DNA of 64,000 nt from Marinilabilia rubra (GTDB taxonomy: Bacteria > Bacteroidota > Bacteroidia > Bacteroidales > Marinilabiliaceae): assembly GCF_003121985.1 (NCBI RefSeq), contig NZ_QEWP01000012.1:62001-126000 (forward strand), written 5' to 3'. The translations under genes and the position numbers were made by a program. Below the pieces are notes generated by a model, which made no database searches, was not told the origin of the DNA, and saw only the letters and a list, made by a program, of their open reading frames with translations. This document shows positions 43,121-52,292 of the stretch, in pieces; position 1 is the first letter of the stretch; each line of letters starts with the position of its first letter.

Positions 43121-44059
43121 TTATAGGATAAAGTCAGACCGTAACTCCTCAACCTTTTCACACAAAGAAATATAATCTGAAGGTGAAATCTCAATCTCAC
43201 TATTGGCCTTAATTACTGTCACTTTGTTATTTGTATCAGTCCGGGCTTCAACATCAGAAGTGTTGACAATGGTAACCTTTTCAAAAACTGATTCAAGCCC
43301 TTTCAGCTCATTAATAAGTTTAGCTACTTCGGCATTATCGCGGTAAGTCTCCATCATATTTAACAAGGTAACCAGCGAAAGTTTTTGATATAAAATCCGT
43401 TCAACCAACTTTTTGTTATTCTGAAGATCGCCTTTTGTAAGAGAGGTAGCCAAATACAAACCCTCTATCCAGCCTCCCGTAAGAACCATGACCGAAACAG
43501 CTGCACGGTTATTTTCGGAAAGATATGCATTGGAGTTCATGTAAGCTTCAGAAATGATATCCATTACCACTTCTCTGTTATTCATGTTTTGCTCCAGCTT
43601 CTTAATGGTTTCTTCATCCACAGCCCCGAGAATACCAAGCTTGTCAGCAAGTTTTCGGGCATTCCCCATGTACTCAATGGTGATCTGAGATTGGTCAAAC
43701 AGACTGGCATAACTTAAGTCTGCACTATAAATCCCCAGGTTTAACGCCATTTTTGAATTGGTATTGTACCGTGAGATATTACCAATTGGATTGAGAATAT
43801 CCGGATCAAAGGTAGCTCCTGCCTTTTTAATCAACATAGCTGTTTCCAGAGGCGATGGCAGAGAGTAAAATATCAGTTTCGATTTATTAAAATCATCCAC
43901 CAATTGGTCATTCATTGGAACAGATTCTATAATCTCCTCTTCTGATTCTCCGGAATCTTTTTTCTGACTTCCCATATTACATGAGATCACAAATCCCAAT
44001 AAAAGCAATACCGGTAGGATCCGGAATTTGGTGAACAAATGTTTAAGACGATACTCCAT
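43121..44059 (-). CDS. Conserved lipoprotein of unknown function
   Basis: A 312-residue protein with a lipoprotein signal (LLLLGFVISC, C27), an acidic linker (DSGESEEEIIES) and a largely alpha-helical body containing SPLETAMLIKKAGATF and IYSADLSYASLFDQ. The latter two segments are characteristic of a Bacteroidota-specific lipoprotein group, but no function is known to me. The last ~60 residues look beta-rich. It should be tethered to a membrane facing the periplasm. It heads a two-gene transcript with the small secreted protein 18 bases downstream. Confidence 0.7.
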   Translation of the reverse strand: MEYRLKHLFTKFRILPVLLLLGFVISCNMGSQKKDSGESEEEIIESVPMNDQLVDDFNKSKLIFYSLPSPLETAMLIKKAGATFDPDILNPIGNISRYNTNSKMALNLGIYSADLSYASLFDQSQITIEYMGNARKLADKLGILGAVDEETIKKLEQNMNNREVVMDIISEAYMNSNAYLSENNRAAVSVMVLTGGWIEGLYLATSLTKGDLQNNKKLVERILYQKLSLVTLLNMMETYRDNAEVAKLINELKGLESVFEKVTIVNTSDVEARTDTNNKVTVIKANSEIEISPSDYISLCEKVEELRSDFIL

Positions 44060-44284
44060 AGGTATAAAAAAATTGAATTGTCAAAGGGTTGGTTTATTTT
44101 GGAAGACCTAATTTATGACAAAAAACAATGATTATCAAACAATCCGATCAAATTTTAAAGCAATACTACTTTGATTGGTTTGTCTAAAATCACATTCTTC
44201 TGAAACCACAATCTCCTAAAACCTGAAAATTTAAAAATCCTGAAATGTCAGAAAATAAATGTTATTGTATCAATCCCCATGTTC

Positions 44285-44308
44285 AAAAAGGGGCAGAAAC
44301 CTGCCCCT
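44285..44308 (-). terminator. Rho-independent terminator after DHODH-like gene
   Basis: AGGGGCAG / CTGCCCCT (44289-44296 with 44301-44308) is a perfect 8-bp stem with a 4-base loop, followed on the minus strand by TTTTT and an AT-rich tail. It lies 32 bases after the stop of the flavoprotein gene. The rest of the 44060-44340 gap holds no gene. Confidence 0.8.
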
Positions 44309-44340
44309 AAAAAATCTTCACTTTTCAAATGTACCAATAC

Positions 44341-45327
44341 TTATTCGAAATTTGAAAAATATTTCATAAACTGAGCTCTTTCATAGAGATTTGGGTTCTT
44401 AATACTTCTGTATCCCATTTTCCCTTTGAAATCGTCAATAGTGGAGAAGTTTTGTTCTTTCATCCAACTTTCCAAAAACTCTACCATCCGGGTTATTACT
44501 GAAGGTCCGTTTTTATATACTGTTGAACAAACCTGGGTCGCACTGGCACCCGCAAGCATTTGTTTGACAACAGCAGAACCATCATGAATTCCGGTTGAAG
44601 CGGCAATGTCAATCTTTTTAGTTTTTGCACTGGTAATGGCAACCCAACGCAGAGATTGACGAATTTCGGCAGGTGAACTGAAAACTTCCGCTGCAGTCAA
44701 TTGCATTGAATGAATGTCAATATCGGGTTCATAAAAACGGTTGAACAAAACAACACCTTTGGCTCCCGAAACTGAAAGCCGGTCCACAACATGAATTAAG
44801 TTGGAGAAATAAGGCCCCAATTTTATTGAAACAGGGATGGCAACAACCTCACTCACATTCTGTGCTATATCGTAATAAATCTGCTCATAATCCGCAGCTT
44901 CGCTGTTTTTATCGGTATTAACCCTAAATACATTGAGTTCAATAGCATCGGCACCTGCATCCTGAATGTCCTGAGCAAAATTAACCCACTCATCTGAAGA
45001 GAAACAGTTAATGCTGGCAATTACAGGAATTTCAACTGCCGCTTTGGCCTCTTTTATCATCTGCAAATAGGCAGCTACTGAATTTTCACGCGTATATTCA
45101 CGTACGTAATCTACAGCTTCCGGATAATCAAACCCCTGTCCGCCAGTAATCTCTTTATTGATTTCATGGTTTATCTGCTCTTCAAAAAGAGACTTTAAAA
45201 CAACCGCTCCTGCTCCGGCATTTTCAAGCTGTTTTATTTTTTCAACACTATTGGTAAGCCCTGAACTGCTTACCACAATCGGGTTTTTTAGTTTAATTCC
45301 CAGGTAGGTTGTTTCCAAATTAGCCAT
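44341..45327 (-). CDS. Dihydroorotate dehydrogenase-like flavoprotein lacking the catalytic base
   Basis: A 328-residue TIM-barrel protein of the DHODH superfamily: TTYLGIKLKNPIVVSSSG at the N-terminus, phosphate-binding segments IAASTGIHDG and LAGASATQVCS near the C-terminus. FMN binding looks preserved. In true DHODH the active-site loop reads ELNLSCPN (Cys, class 1) or has Ser (class 2). Here residues 130-137 read ELNVFRVN, with Arg at the catalytic position. A Bacteroidota subgroup with this loss is known as DHOD-like and of unknown activity. It is therefore unlikely to make orotate and may be a different oxidoreductase. Monocistronic, with a strong terminator. Confidence 0.85.
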   Translation of the reverse strand: MANLETTYLGIKLKNPIVVSSSGLTNSVEKIKQLENAGAGAVVLKSLFEEQINHEINKEITGGQGFDYPEAVDYVREYTRENSVAAYLQMIKEAKAAVEIPVIASINCFSSDEWVNFAQDIQDAGADAIELNVFRVNTDKNSEAADYEQIYYDIAQNVSEVVAIPVSIKLGPYFSNLIHVVDRLSVSGAKGVVLFNRFYEPDIDIHSMQLTAAEVFSSPAEIRQSLRWVAITSAKTKKIDIAASTGIHDGSAVVKQMLAGASATQVCSTVYKNGPSVITRMVEFLESWMKEQNFSTIDDFKGKMGYRSIKNPNLYERAQFMKYFSNFE

Positions 45328-45669
45328 ATCCTTGATTATTTTTAGCTTATTAAATGAGTCAGGATCGCTGTGTCATTAATGCAATTGCAAAAAAGCCTGA
45401 CATCCTCTTCAAAAACAAAATTGCTTAACAAATATAATCAAAAGCAGAAAAGTCCCAACTCATTGCTTTTAATTAGTGTGTGTCCATAAAATCCCATTTA
45501 CCGCGTTACGCTTGCCCGAAAATTACTCATCCCGAAGGATCGGGACTGCCTGTTTACGGGCTTCGAAAGCCCCCGAAGAAAAATCGGGGCAGGCTTTGTA
45601 AATGAAACTTTCTGAACACGCACATACATTTTGACACTGTTTGTTTAGTTTATAGACCGACACTTCTAA
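45328..45669. other. Gene-free stretch with GC-rich hairpins
   Basis: 342 bases between yggS and the DHODH-like gene. TCCCGA-AGGA-TCGGGA (45530-45545) is a tight hairpin, followed by a second CCCCGA...TCGGGG dyad (about 45571-45598) with GCCTG/CAGGC flanks. The unit resembles the C/G-rich repeats near 23736-23830. No gene or T-run was found; it could be a REP-like element or a processing site in the yggS 3' end. Confidence 0.45.
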
Positions 45670-46344
45670 TTACTGATAATTCCGGGCTCCAAAGATGGAA
45701 CTACCAATCCTGACCATGTTGCTGCCTTCGGCTAAGGCAATTTTATAGTCACCTGACATACCCATACTTAGGATTGAAAAGTCAGAATCAGCAGTAAAAT
45801 ATTGTTGTTTGGTTTCGTCGAAGAGTTTTTTCAAAGTACCGAATTCTGATGCCACCTTCGATTCATCATCCGTGAAAGTAGCCATGCCCATCAACCCTTG
45901 TATCTTAACATGGTCAAAAGACTTAAAATCATCACTTTTAAGCATCTCTGTCAATTCTCCGGCATCCAACCCAAACTTACTCTCCTCGGATGCTATATGA
46001 ATTTGCAGTAAACATGGAATAACCCGGTCATTTTTGGCGCCTTCCTTATTTATTGCCCGCAAAAGACGCATACTGTCAACACCATGTATCAACGACACAA
46101 ATGGAGCAATATACTTGACTTTGTTTCGCTGAAGATGCCCAATCATATGCCAATCAATATCTTTGGGCAATTCTTCGTATTTATCTGCCAATTCCCGGGC
46201 CTTATTTTCACCAAAAATACTCTGGCCGCTTTCATATGCTTCCATAATCATTTCGGCAGGTTTGGTTTTGGAGACAGCAACAAGAGTTACCCCTTCCGGC
46301 AACCCATCTTTTACAATCTTCAAATTTTCACTGACTGATGACAT
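45670..46344 (-). CDS. yggS: YggS-family pyridoxal phosphate homeostasis protein
   Basis: A 224-residue PLP-binding TIM-barrel protein. The cofactor lysine is K26 in LVAVSKTKP. Other family motifs are FGENKARE, DIDWHMIGHLQRNK, SIHGVDSMRL, GLMGMATF and LSMGMSGDYKIALAEGSNMVRIGSSIFG at the C-terminus. The protein buffers PLP and has no known enzyme activity. The ATG at 46344 is chosen because MSSVSEN gives the usual length; an upstream in-frame ATG at 46383 adds 13 basic residues. It follows the DUF1015 gene after a long-loop hairpin, and PLP homeostasis fits its place next to PLP enzymes such as SerC. Confidence 0.93.
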   Translation of the reverse strand: MSSVSENLKIVKDGLPEGVTLVAVSKTKPAEMIMEAYESGQSIFGENKARELADKYEELPKDIDWHMIGHLQRNKVKYIAPFVSLIHGVDSMRLLRAINKEGAKNDRVIPCLLQIHIASEESKFGLDAGELTEMLKSDDFKSFDHVKIQGLMGMATFTDDESKVASEFGTLKKLFDETKQQYFTADSDFSILSMGMSGDYKIALAEGSNMVRIGSSIFGARNYQ

Positions 46345-46450
46345 GATAATTCGTTTTTTTCTGATATAACTTAAAAATGACACCTACAGATTCAGGTTTC
46401 TCTCTGATTTTTAACGGAGAATTCATTTAAGCCAATCTCAGATTTTAATT

Positions 46451-46502
46451 AAAAGCCCGGCCTGAGACTGATGGCCTAATGCCAACAAAACCAAGCCGGG
46501 CT
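46451..46502 (-). terminator. Terminator/attenuator-like hairpin after DUF1015 gene
   Basis: AGCCCGGC (46454-46461) pairs with GCCGGGCT (46495-46502), 8 bp with a 33-base loop. On the minus strand it is followed by TTTTAATTAAAAT. It lies between the DUF1015 stop and the yggS start and may end or attenuate transcription from the serine locus. Confidence 0.5.
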
Positions 46503-46559
46503 AAATATTATAAGAAATTCTTTAAGCCGCAAATTCGGCTTTTCAATTTCTCCAATCGG

Positions 46560-47810
46560 TTAAATTTCATGAATAACCAATCCGGATCTGAGTTTAGGCT
46601 CAAACCAGGTGGTCTTTGGCGGCATAATATTGCCTGTATCAGCAATATCGATCAATTGCTGCATAGAAACAGGATATAAAGCAAATGCAACTTTCATTTC
46701 ACCTGAATCCACCCGGCTTTGCAATTCTCCAAGACCACGAATTCCACCCACAAAATCAATGCGCTTTGAAGTCCTCAGATCTTTTATGCCCAACAACTTA
46801 TCCAAAACATGATTGGACAAGATGGTGACATCCAAAACACCAATTGGATCCTGATCATTATAGGTTCCTTCCCTGGCCGTCAGTTTGTACCACTTTCCAT
46901 CAAGATACATGCTGAATTCATGAAGTTGGGATGGCTTGTAGATTTCGCTTCCAATTTCACTGATATCAAAAGATTCAGATAGCTTCTCAACAAACTCAGC
47001 CGGAGAATAATTATTCAAATCCTTAACTACACGATTGTAATCAATTATCTCCAATTGATCATCCGGGAAATGTACAGCCATAAAGAAGTTGTACTCTTCA
47101 TTGCCTGTATGGTTGGGATTGGCAGCTTTTCTCTCCAGGCCAACTCTTGCTGCAGCAGCCGTGCGGTGATGTCCATCTGCAACATAAGTACATGGCACCT
47201 TGGTGGAAAAAAGGTTTTCCAGCTTTGTGTTGGTTTCAGCATCCCATACTACCCAGAAATGATGACCAAACCCATCATCCCCGGCAGTGAAATCATATTC
47301 CGGTTCCTGAGTGGTGACAATGTTATTAACAATCTCATCAATCTCAGGAACGGCTTTATAACTAAAAAATACAGGTTCAAGATTGGCATTATTGGTACGA
47401 ATATGCACCATCCGGTCCTCTTCTTTCTCCGGGCGTGTCAATTCATGCTTTTTAATTACGCCTTGTTCATAATCAGTACAGGAAGCACATCCCACAATTC
47501 CATATTGAGTACGACCATTCATGGTCTGGGCGTAAATATAAAATCGTGGTTCCTCGTCCTGAGCAAGCCAGCCTTTTTCTTTAAACTTATTTAAGTTCTC
47601 AGCCGACTTTTCATAGACCTCATCGGAATGAACATCCACGTCCTCCTCACAATCAATTTCAGCACGTGTAATGTGCAACAATGAGTAGTCTTTATCCCCG
47701 GCCATTTTTGCAGCCTCCTGACTGTTCATTACATCATAAGGCAGACAGGACAATCCGGCGGCGATGTCCTTTGGAGGACGTAGCCCGTTAAATGGTTTTA
47801 CGATAGCCAT
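46560..47810 (-). CDS. DUF1015 family protein
   Basis: A 416-residue cytoplasmic protein of the DUF1015 family. Family motifs are FNGLRPPKDIAAGLSCLPYDV at the N-terminus, DYSLLHITRAEID (about 43), YVADGHHRTAAAARVG (about 212) and the C-terminal RIDFVGGIRGLGELQ. The HHR-containing ADGHHR segment recalls a ParB/Srx-like catalytic motif, consistent with a kinase-like or nucleotide-binding activity. The family is very often encoded beside serA/serC in anaerobes and a link to serine metabolism (a serine kinase-like role) is inferred from that. It starts 24 bases after serA, so the two are co-transcribed. Confidence 0.88.
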   Translation of the reverse strand: MAIVKPFNGLRPPKDIAAGLSCLPYDVMNSQEAAKMAGDKDYSLLHITRAEIDCEEDVDVHSDEVYEKSAENLNKFKEKGWLAQDEEPRFYIYAQTMNGRTQYGIVGCASCTDYEQGVIKKHELTRPEKEEDRMVHIRTNNANLEPVFFSYKAVPEIDEIVNNIVTTQEPEYDFTAGDDGFGHHFWVVWDAETNTKLENLFSTKVPCTYVADGHHRTAAAARVGLERKAANPNHTGNEEYNFFMAVHFPDDQLEIIDYNRVVKDLNNYSPAEFVEKLSESFDISEIGSEIYKPSQLHEFSMYLDGKWYKLTAREGTYNDQDPIGVLDVTILSNHVLDKLLGIKDLRTSKRIDFVGGIRGLGELQSRVDSGEMKVAFALYPVSMQQLIDIADTGNIMPPKTTWFEPKLRSGLVIHEI

Positions 47811-47834
47811 AAGCGAGAGGTTTTGCTGTTTTTG

Positions 47835-48758
47835 CTATTTATTGACTCTGAAGGTTTCGTCTCCGTCTTTGAAAAACCTAACGATTTGATTGGCAGCCGC
47901 AACTCCTGCATTAATATTAGCTTCTGAAGTCTGAGCCCCCATTTTCTTGGGTGTAAAGAAGAAACGTCCGGGGAATTTCTCTTCAAAAACTGCCTTGTTG
48001 TCGGGAGAAATATCGGAAATATAAGCAAAATCTTTTCTCTCTTCCATCAAGGCCACGATACCATCTTCATCAATCACCTCTTTACGTGCGGTATTTACTA
48101 AAACACCGCCTTCAGGCATCTTGCTCAGTAATTCTTTATTAATAGACTTTTTGGTTTTGTCGTTGGCCGGAATGTGGAGAGAAACATACTGACAGGTGCT
48201 GTACAACTCTTCAACTGAAGAAAGTGGAGTAATACCATCAGCTTTAATTTTTGCGTCATCAACAAACGGATCGAAAGCATAAACATGCATTCCAAATCCT
48301 TTGGCCACTTTAGCGACATACAAACCAACATTTCCATAAGCATGGATTCCGATTTTCTTGCCACGCAATTCTGTACCTGCCGTACCGTTGAAATGGTTTC
48401 TTGCCTGGAATACCATCATTCCAAAGGCCAGCTCTGCAACAGCATTTGAGTTCTGTCCCGGAGTGTTCATTGCAACAATATTCTTTGCTGAACAAGCTTC
48501 CATATCAAGGTTATCATAGCCAGCTCCTGCACGTACAACAATACCCAGTTCTTTGGCTGCGTCAACCACATCAGCAGTTACTTTATCTGATCTGACAATA
48601 AGTGCACTGGCATCAGCGACTGCTGACTTCAGTTCATCTGCTGAGGAATATTTTTCAAGAAGAGCCAGTTCAAAACCAGCTTCATCTACAATTTTTTTGA
48701 TTTGCGCAATTGCCGCAGGCGCAAAAGGTTTTTCGGTGGCAACTAGTACTTTCTTCAT
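47835..48758 (-). CDS. serA: D-3-phosphoglycerate dehydrogenase (short form, no ACT domain)
   Basis: A 307-residue D-2-hydroxyacid dehydrogenase. The NAD-binding motif reads KIGIHAYGNVG (about residue 140), a variant of GxGxxG. Catalytic segments are VNTARKEVIDEDG (Arg), a following acidic residue, and a C-terminal FTPKKMGAQTSEAN where the usual catalytic His in PHxG reads K-M-G. No ACT regulatory domain is present, so serine feedback inhibition of the E. coli type is not expected. Location between serC and DUF1015 strongly supports SerA. It oxidises 3-phosphoglycerate to phosphohydroxypyruvate, the first step of serine synthesis. Confidence 0.88.
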   Translation of the reverse strand: MKKVLVATEKPFAPAAIAQIKKIVDEAGFELALLEKYSSADELKSAVADASALIVRSDKVTADVVDAAKELGIVVRAGAGYDNLDMEACSAKNIVAMNTPGQNSNAVAELAFGMMVFQARNHFNGTAGTELRGKKIGIHAYGNVGLYVAKVAKGFGMHVYAFDPFVDDAKIKADGITPLSSVEELYSTCQYVSLHIPANDKTKKSINKELLSKMPEGGVLVNTARKEVIDEDGIVALMEERKDFAYISDISPDNKAVFEEKFPGRFFFTPKKMGAQTSEANINAGVAAANQIVRFFKDGDETFRVNK

Positions 48759-48936
48759 AATTTCCAGTTTTTTTCTGATTAATCCGGGAAGTTTTGAAAG
48801 AAGCTCAGAGGTTCGGGAATAAATGCCTTAATAAAAATAAAAGCGGAAAATGGCTCTTCTTAATTAAGACAACCATATCAGGAAAACTACTGAGCAAACT
48901 AACAGATAAATTTAGGTATAAATCAGATTAACAACA

Positions 48937-48958
48937 AAGGGCCTCAAAAAAGGCCCTT
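48937..48958 (-). terminator. Hairpin after serC
   Basis: AAGGGCCT / AGGCCCTT (48937-48944 with 48951-48958) is a perfect 8-bp stem with a 6-base loop, 16 bases after the serC stop on the minus strand. The tail is TGTTGTTAAT, a weak U-tract, so termination may be partial, letting some transcripts reach serA. Confidence 0.6.
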
Positions 48959-48974
48959 CATTGAAGATAATATT

Positions 48975-50048
48975 TTAGTGTTTTTTCTCAAATTCCTGCA
49001 TAGTTTCAACCAATGCTTTTACGCTTTCAAGCGGCAAAGCATTGTAAGTTGAAGCACGGAAACCACCAACACTGCGATGGCCTTTGATTCCTATCATGCC
49101 TCTCTCGCTGGCAAACTCGAAAAATTCTTTCTCCAATTCTGCGTACTCTTCATTCATCACGAAACAAACGTTCATTAATGAGCGGTCTTCCTTGCTGGCA
49201 ACAGTACCCTTGAAGAGCTTGTTACGATCAATTTCGTCATACAGCAGTCCGGCTTTCTCAATGTTTTTCTTATGCATGCCTTCAACACCACCTTGCTCTT
49301 TCAACCATATCAATGTTTGCAATGCTGCATAAACCGGCAACACGGGAGGTGTATTGAACATTGAGCCTTTATCAATATGAGTTCTGTAATCGAGCATGGT
49401 TGGGATATCGCGATCGACTTTACCAAGAAGATCTTTCTTAACAATTACAAAGGTAACGCCTGCAGGAGCAAGATTTTTTTGCGCACCACCATATATCAAA
49501 GCATACTTCGATACATCAATGGGACGAGAAAAGATATCTGAAGACATATCAGCAACCAAAGGTACTCCAACTTCAAGATCTTCCTTAATTTCAGTACCGT
49601 AAATGGTATTATTGGTAGTGATGTGGAAATAATCAGCATCAGCAGGTACTTTATAGTCTTTTGGAATGTAATTATAGTTGGCATCTTTAGAGGAAGCAAC
49701 TTCCACAACTTCGCCAAAATGCTTACCCTCCTTCTGAGCCTTTGCTGCCCATGAACCGGTATTCAAATAAGCAGCCTTCTTTTTCATCAGGTTAAAAGGA
49801 ACCATGCAAAACTGAGTACTGGCACCTCCCCCTAAAAAAAGAACTTCATATCCTTCAGGAATATTAAGCAACTCTTTGAAAAGAGCCTGGGCTTCGTCCA
49901 TTACCGCTACAAACTCCTTACTGCGGTGTGAAACTTCCATTACAGAAAGGCCGGTTCCGGCAAAATTGGTTACAGCTTCTGCCGTATTTTTAATGGTAAA
50001 TTCAGGCAATATTGACGGCCCAGCATAAAAGTTGTGTTTCTTCATCAC
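48975..50048 (-). CDS. serC: Phosphoserine aminotransferase
   Basis: A 357-residue class V PLP aminotransferase. It begins with [11 protein letters not shown], and the phosphate/PLP motif is [17 protein letters not shown] (about 70-86). The Schiff-base lysine lies in [14 protein letters not shown] (about 185-198). The C-terminal substrate motif is [17 protein letters not shown]. Either of two adjacent ATGs (50048, 50045) can start. It makes phosphoserine from phosphohydroxypyruvate and glutamate, and can also act in pyridoxal synthesis. A -7 box and a small hairpin lie about 100 bases upstream; serA follows 216 bases downstream behind a weak terminator. Confidence 0.95.
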   Translation of the reverse strand: MMKKHNFYAGPSILPEFTIKNTAEAVTNFAGTGLSVMEVSHRSKEFVAVMDEAQALFKELLNIPEGYEVLFLGGGASTQFCMVPFNLMKKKAAYLNTGSWAAKAQKEGKHFGEVVEVASSKDANYNYIPKDYKVPADADYFHITTNNTIYGTEIKEDLEVGVPLVADMSSDIFSRPIDVSKYALIYGGAQKNLAPAGVTFVIVKKDLLGKVDRDIPTMLDYRTHIDKGSMFNTPPVLPVYAALQTLIWLKEQGGVEGMHKKNIEKAGLLYDEIDRNKLFKGTVASKEDRSLMNVCFVMNEEYAELEKEFFEFASERGMIGIKGHRSVGGFRASTYNALPLESVKALVETMQEFEKKH

Positions 50049-50146
50049 CAGTTAATTTTATTATTAAAAATATTATTTTGTTACACGTAGAATGAAAGAG
50101 ATAAAAACACACACAAGTCTCTCATCAAAAGCATTTTAGAGAAAAA

Positions 50147-50172
50147 GTGATTTTTATCACGCATCAAAGTTA
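50147..50172 (-). promoter_or_regulatory. serC promoter -7 box and 5' hairpin
   Basis: On the minus strand TAACTTTG (50172 to 50165) matches TAnnTTTG. Just downstream GTGAT-AAAA-ATCAC (50160 to 50147) can form a 5-bp hairpin at the very 5' end of a ~105-base leader. Confidence 0.45.
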
Positions 50173-50494
50173 ATGATTTATGATTTTTTATTCATCTGTT
50201 TGAAATTTTTTTTCATCTCCTCAGGAATATTCAGGCACAAATAATGTTTTTTTCCTTTAATAACCACGGGAGAAAGCTTGAAAACTCAAAATAACACTTC
50301 CCTGCCTGAGGATAGGTTAAGCGCAAGTTCGATAATGAATTCAAGGTTATTGCCAATCATGTATTTTTTTCTTTACCAACACAATTTCCTTTTGGATAAA
50401 ATTCCAACCAAACAAACACATGCATATTTATGCAAAAATCATTTCAGAGATTTTTCTAATTAACAACCATCCGGCTTTCTTCCTAACCTTCAAC
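50173..50494. other. Gene-free stretch between serC promoter and gcvT 3' end
   Basis: 322 AT-rich bases with no convincing gene; a 61-codon frame on the plus strand (50278-50463) has no family resemblance or ribosome site. No terminator with a clear stem was found for gcvT. Confidence 0.4.
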
Positions 50495-51586
50495 CTATTT
50501 TAATTTCACAAACGGAGGCTTAACAATTTTGGCTTTAACATCCTTATTCCGGATGCGGATAAACACCTCTGTATCAGTTTTCCAAAAACCGGACTTCACG
50601 TATCCCATACCAATTCCCTTCTTTAGCATCGGAGACATTGTTCCGGAAGTGACTTCACCGATCGCATTGCCATCGGCATCAACAATTTCATATCCCTTCC
50701 TGGGTATTCCACGCTCTTCCAGGACAAATCCCTTCAATCGTTTGTCTACGCCCTCTGCCTTCTGTTTTTCAAAAAGCGGTCGGGATGTAAAATCGTTTCC
50801 ATCTACCAGCTTAGTGATCCACCCCAGGTTAGCCTCAACCGGAGATGAAGAATCCGTAAGATCGTTTCCATACAATGCCAAACCGGCTTCGAGGCGCAGC
50901 GTATCCCGGGCACCCAATCCTGCAGGCATTAAGCCATATTCTTTTCCCGCCTCCATAATAGCTTGCCACACATCAGCAGCATCCTCATTGTACAAATACA
51001 ACTCAAATCCACCGGAGCCGGTATAACCGGTATTAGATATAATGACATCTGACTTGCCAGCCATTTCACCTGTTGCAAAAGCATAAAACGGGATGGATAC
51101 CAGATCCAGCGGAGTCAATTTTTGAAGAATTTCACCTGCTTTGGGCCCTTGTACGGCAATAAGGGACATTTTATCACTTGCATTTTCCAATTCCGCAGCA
51201 AAACTGTTCTTTGCATTTATCCAATTCCAGTCTTTATCCATATTGGAAGCATTTACCACAAGCATGTATTTCTCATCCTCGTAATGATAAACAATCAAAT
51301 CGTCCACTATGCCGCCTTCATCGTTAGGCATACAGGAATATTGAGCTTTACCAACAGGAATAACAGAAAGGTCATTGCTGGTAACTGACTGGATCAGGTC
51401 AAAAGCATTAGGCCCTTTAACCCAAAATTCACCCATATGAGAAACATCAAAAATACCTGCAGCCTCTCTGACAGCCATGTGTTCAACATTAATACCACCA
51501 TACTCCACAGGCATTTCAAAACCGGCAAAAGGTACAATTTTCGCACCTAGTTGCTTATGAATATCGTACAGAACAGTTTTTTGCAT
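50495..51586 (-). CDS. gcvT: Aminomethyltransferase (glycine cleavage system T protein)
   Basis: A 363-residue folate-dependent enzyme. Characteristic motifs are [20 protein letters not shown] at the N-terminus, [15 protein letters not shown] (about 35-50), [17 protein letters not shown] with the catalytic Asp (about 92-108), [12 protein letters not shown] (about 185), [16 protein letters not shown] and [17 protein letters not shown]. It transfers the methylene group of aminomethyl-lipoyl-H to tetrahydrofolate. Other glycine-cleavage genes are not in the window. Its place beside serC/serA groups it with serine-glycine one-carbon flux. A promoter box lies 90 bases upstream. Confidence 0.95.
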   Translation of the reverse strand: MQKTVLYDIHKQLGAKIVPFAGFEMPVEYGGINVEHMAVREAAGIFDVSHMGEFWVKGPNAFDLIQSVTSNDLSVIPVGKAQYSCMPNDEGGIVDDLIVYHYEDEKYMLVVNASNMDKDWNWINAKNSFAAELENASDKMSLIAVQGPKAGEILQKLTPLDLVSIPFYAFATGEMAGKSDVIISNTGYTGSGGFELYLYNEDAADVWQAIMEAGKEYGLMPAGLGARDTLRLEAGLALYGNDLTDSSSPVEANLGWITKLVDGNDFTSRPLFEKQKAEGVDKRLKGFVLEERGIPRKGYEIVDADGNAIGEVTSGTMSPMLKKGIGMGYVKSGFWKTDTEVFIRIRNKDVKAKIVKPPFVKLK

Positions 51587-51676
51587 TTCAATATTATTTA
51601 AGCATTTTTACTCCTGAAGAACAGGAAAACAAAGACATAAAAAAAGAGCGGGCCACTAACTTTATTTGTGGCTAGA

Positions 51677-51684
51677 CAAATTTA
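51677..51684 (-). promoter_or_regulatory. -7 box of gcvT promoter
   Basis: On the minus strand TAAATTTG matches TAnnTTTG, about 90 bases before the gcvT ATG. It faces away from the Hpt-gene promoter at 51775. Confidence 0.45.
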
Positions 51685-51774
51685 AACCAAAAAATGTGGT
51701 ATAAAGAATGACAATTATTTGTAAATTTACGTTATCAAGAAAAAGGTCACGTTTTTCTATCGTCTCATTTTTAT

Positions 51775-51782
51775 TAAATTTG
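51775..51782 (+). promoter_or_regulatory. -7 box of Hpt-STAS operon
   Basis: TAAATTTG matches TAnnTTTG, 33 bases before the Hpt-gene ATG. The -33 region is T-rich (GTTTTTC) without a clean TTTG. Confidence 0.55.
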
Positions 51783-51815
51783 TGGCATTCACAGCCATTG
51801 TAAAAACTTTGTTTT

Positions 51816-52292
51816 ATGCCAAATCAACATCATTGCATTAACCTTAGTTACCTGGAAAGCATTGCCGAAGGGGATAAAGGTATCATTGACGAGCTGATTA
51901 CTATTTTTTTGGAACAAATCCCTGAATTCACCGAAGGTCTTGACCAAAGTTTTGCTAAAAAACGTTGGCTTGACGTGGCTGCAATTGCACATAAAGCAAA
52001 GTCCTCCGTTGTTTCGATGGGCATGGAGGAATTGGGCAATCGTGATCTTAAAAATCTGGAATTGTCAGCAAAAGAACTGCATGTAAAAGAGATTCAGAAA
52101 AAAAACAACCCTACACCCGAAGAAGAAAAAGAAGCACAGCAACTGGAACGCAATTTAAAGGGATATGACCAAGAGAGACAAGACTGGATAAAAGGAAATG
52201 CCTCTCCTGAAACCATAGCCTCCATCATTAAAAGATTCAAAGATAAACTGCAACAAGCCGAAGAAGAACTTAAAACTGAAACTGATAAGTAA
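51816..52292 (+). CDS. Stand-alone Hpt (histidine phosphotransfer) domain protein
   Basis: A 158-residue helical protein. An Hpt-like four-helix bundle occupies about residues 5-85, with the candidate phospho-acceptor H59 in AAIAHKAKSSVVSMG, the local equivalent of the HxLKG(S/A)s motif. The C-terminal ~70 residues are a very charged helical extension (PTPEEEKEAQQLERNLKG) absent from minimal Hpt proteins. It could relay phosphate between a hybrid kinase (such as the one at 27877-32157, although that has its own Hpt) and an unknown response regulator. Its TAA stop overlaps the ATG of the STAS gene by one base (TAATG), so the two are translationally coupled. Confidence 0.8.
   Translation: MPNQHHCINLSYLESIAEGDKGIIDELITIFLEQIPEFTEGLDQSFAKKRWLDVAAIAHKAKSSVVSMGMEELGNRDLKNLELSAKELHVKEIQKKNNPTPEEEKEAQQLERNLKGYDQERQDWIKGNASPETIASIIKRFKDKLQQAEEELKTETDK

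Noticed and set aside
47055-47594. 179-codon frame antisense to the DUF1015 gene
   Set aside because: Shadow of a conserved family member; no independent support.
50278-50463. 61-codon plus-strand frame between serC and gcvT
   Set aside because: AT-rich, no ribosome site, no recognisable motif; starts in the middle of a leader region.
50529-51026. 165-codon frame antisense to gcvT
   Set aside because: Ser/Pro-rich shadow of a conserved gene; no start context or family resemblance.
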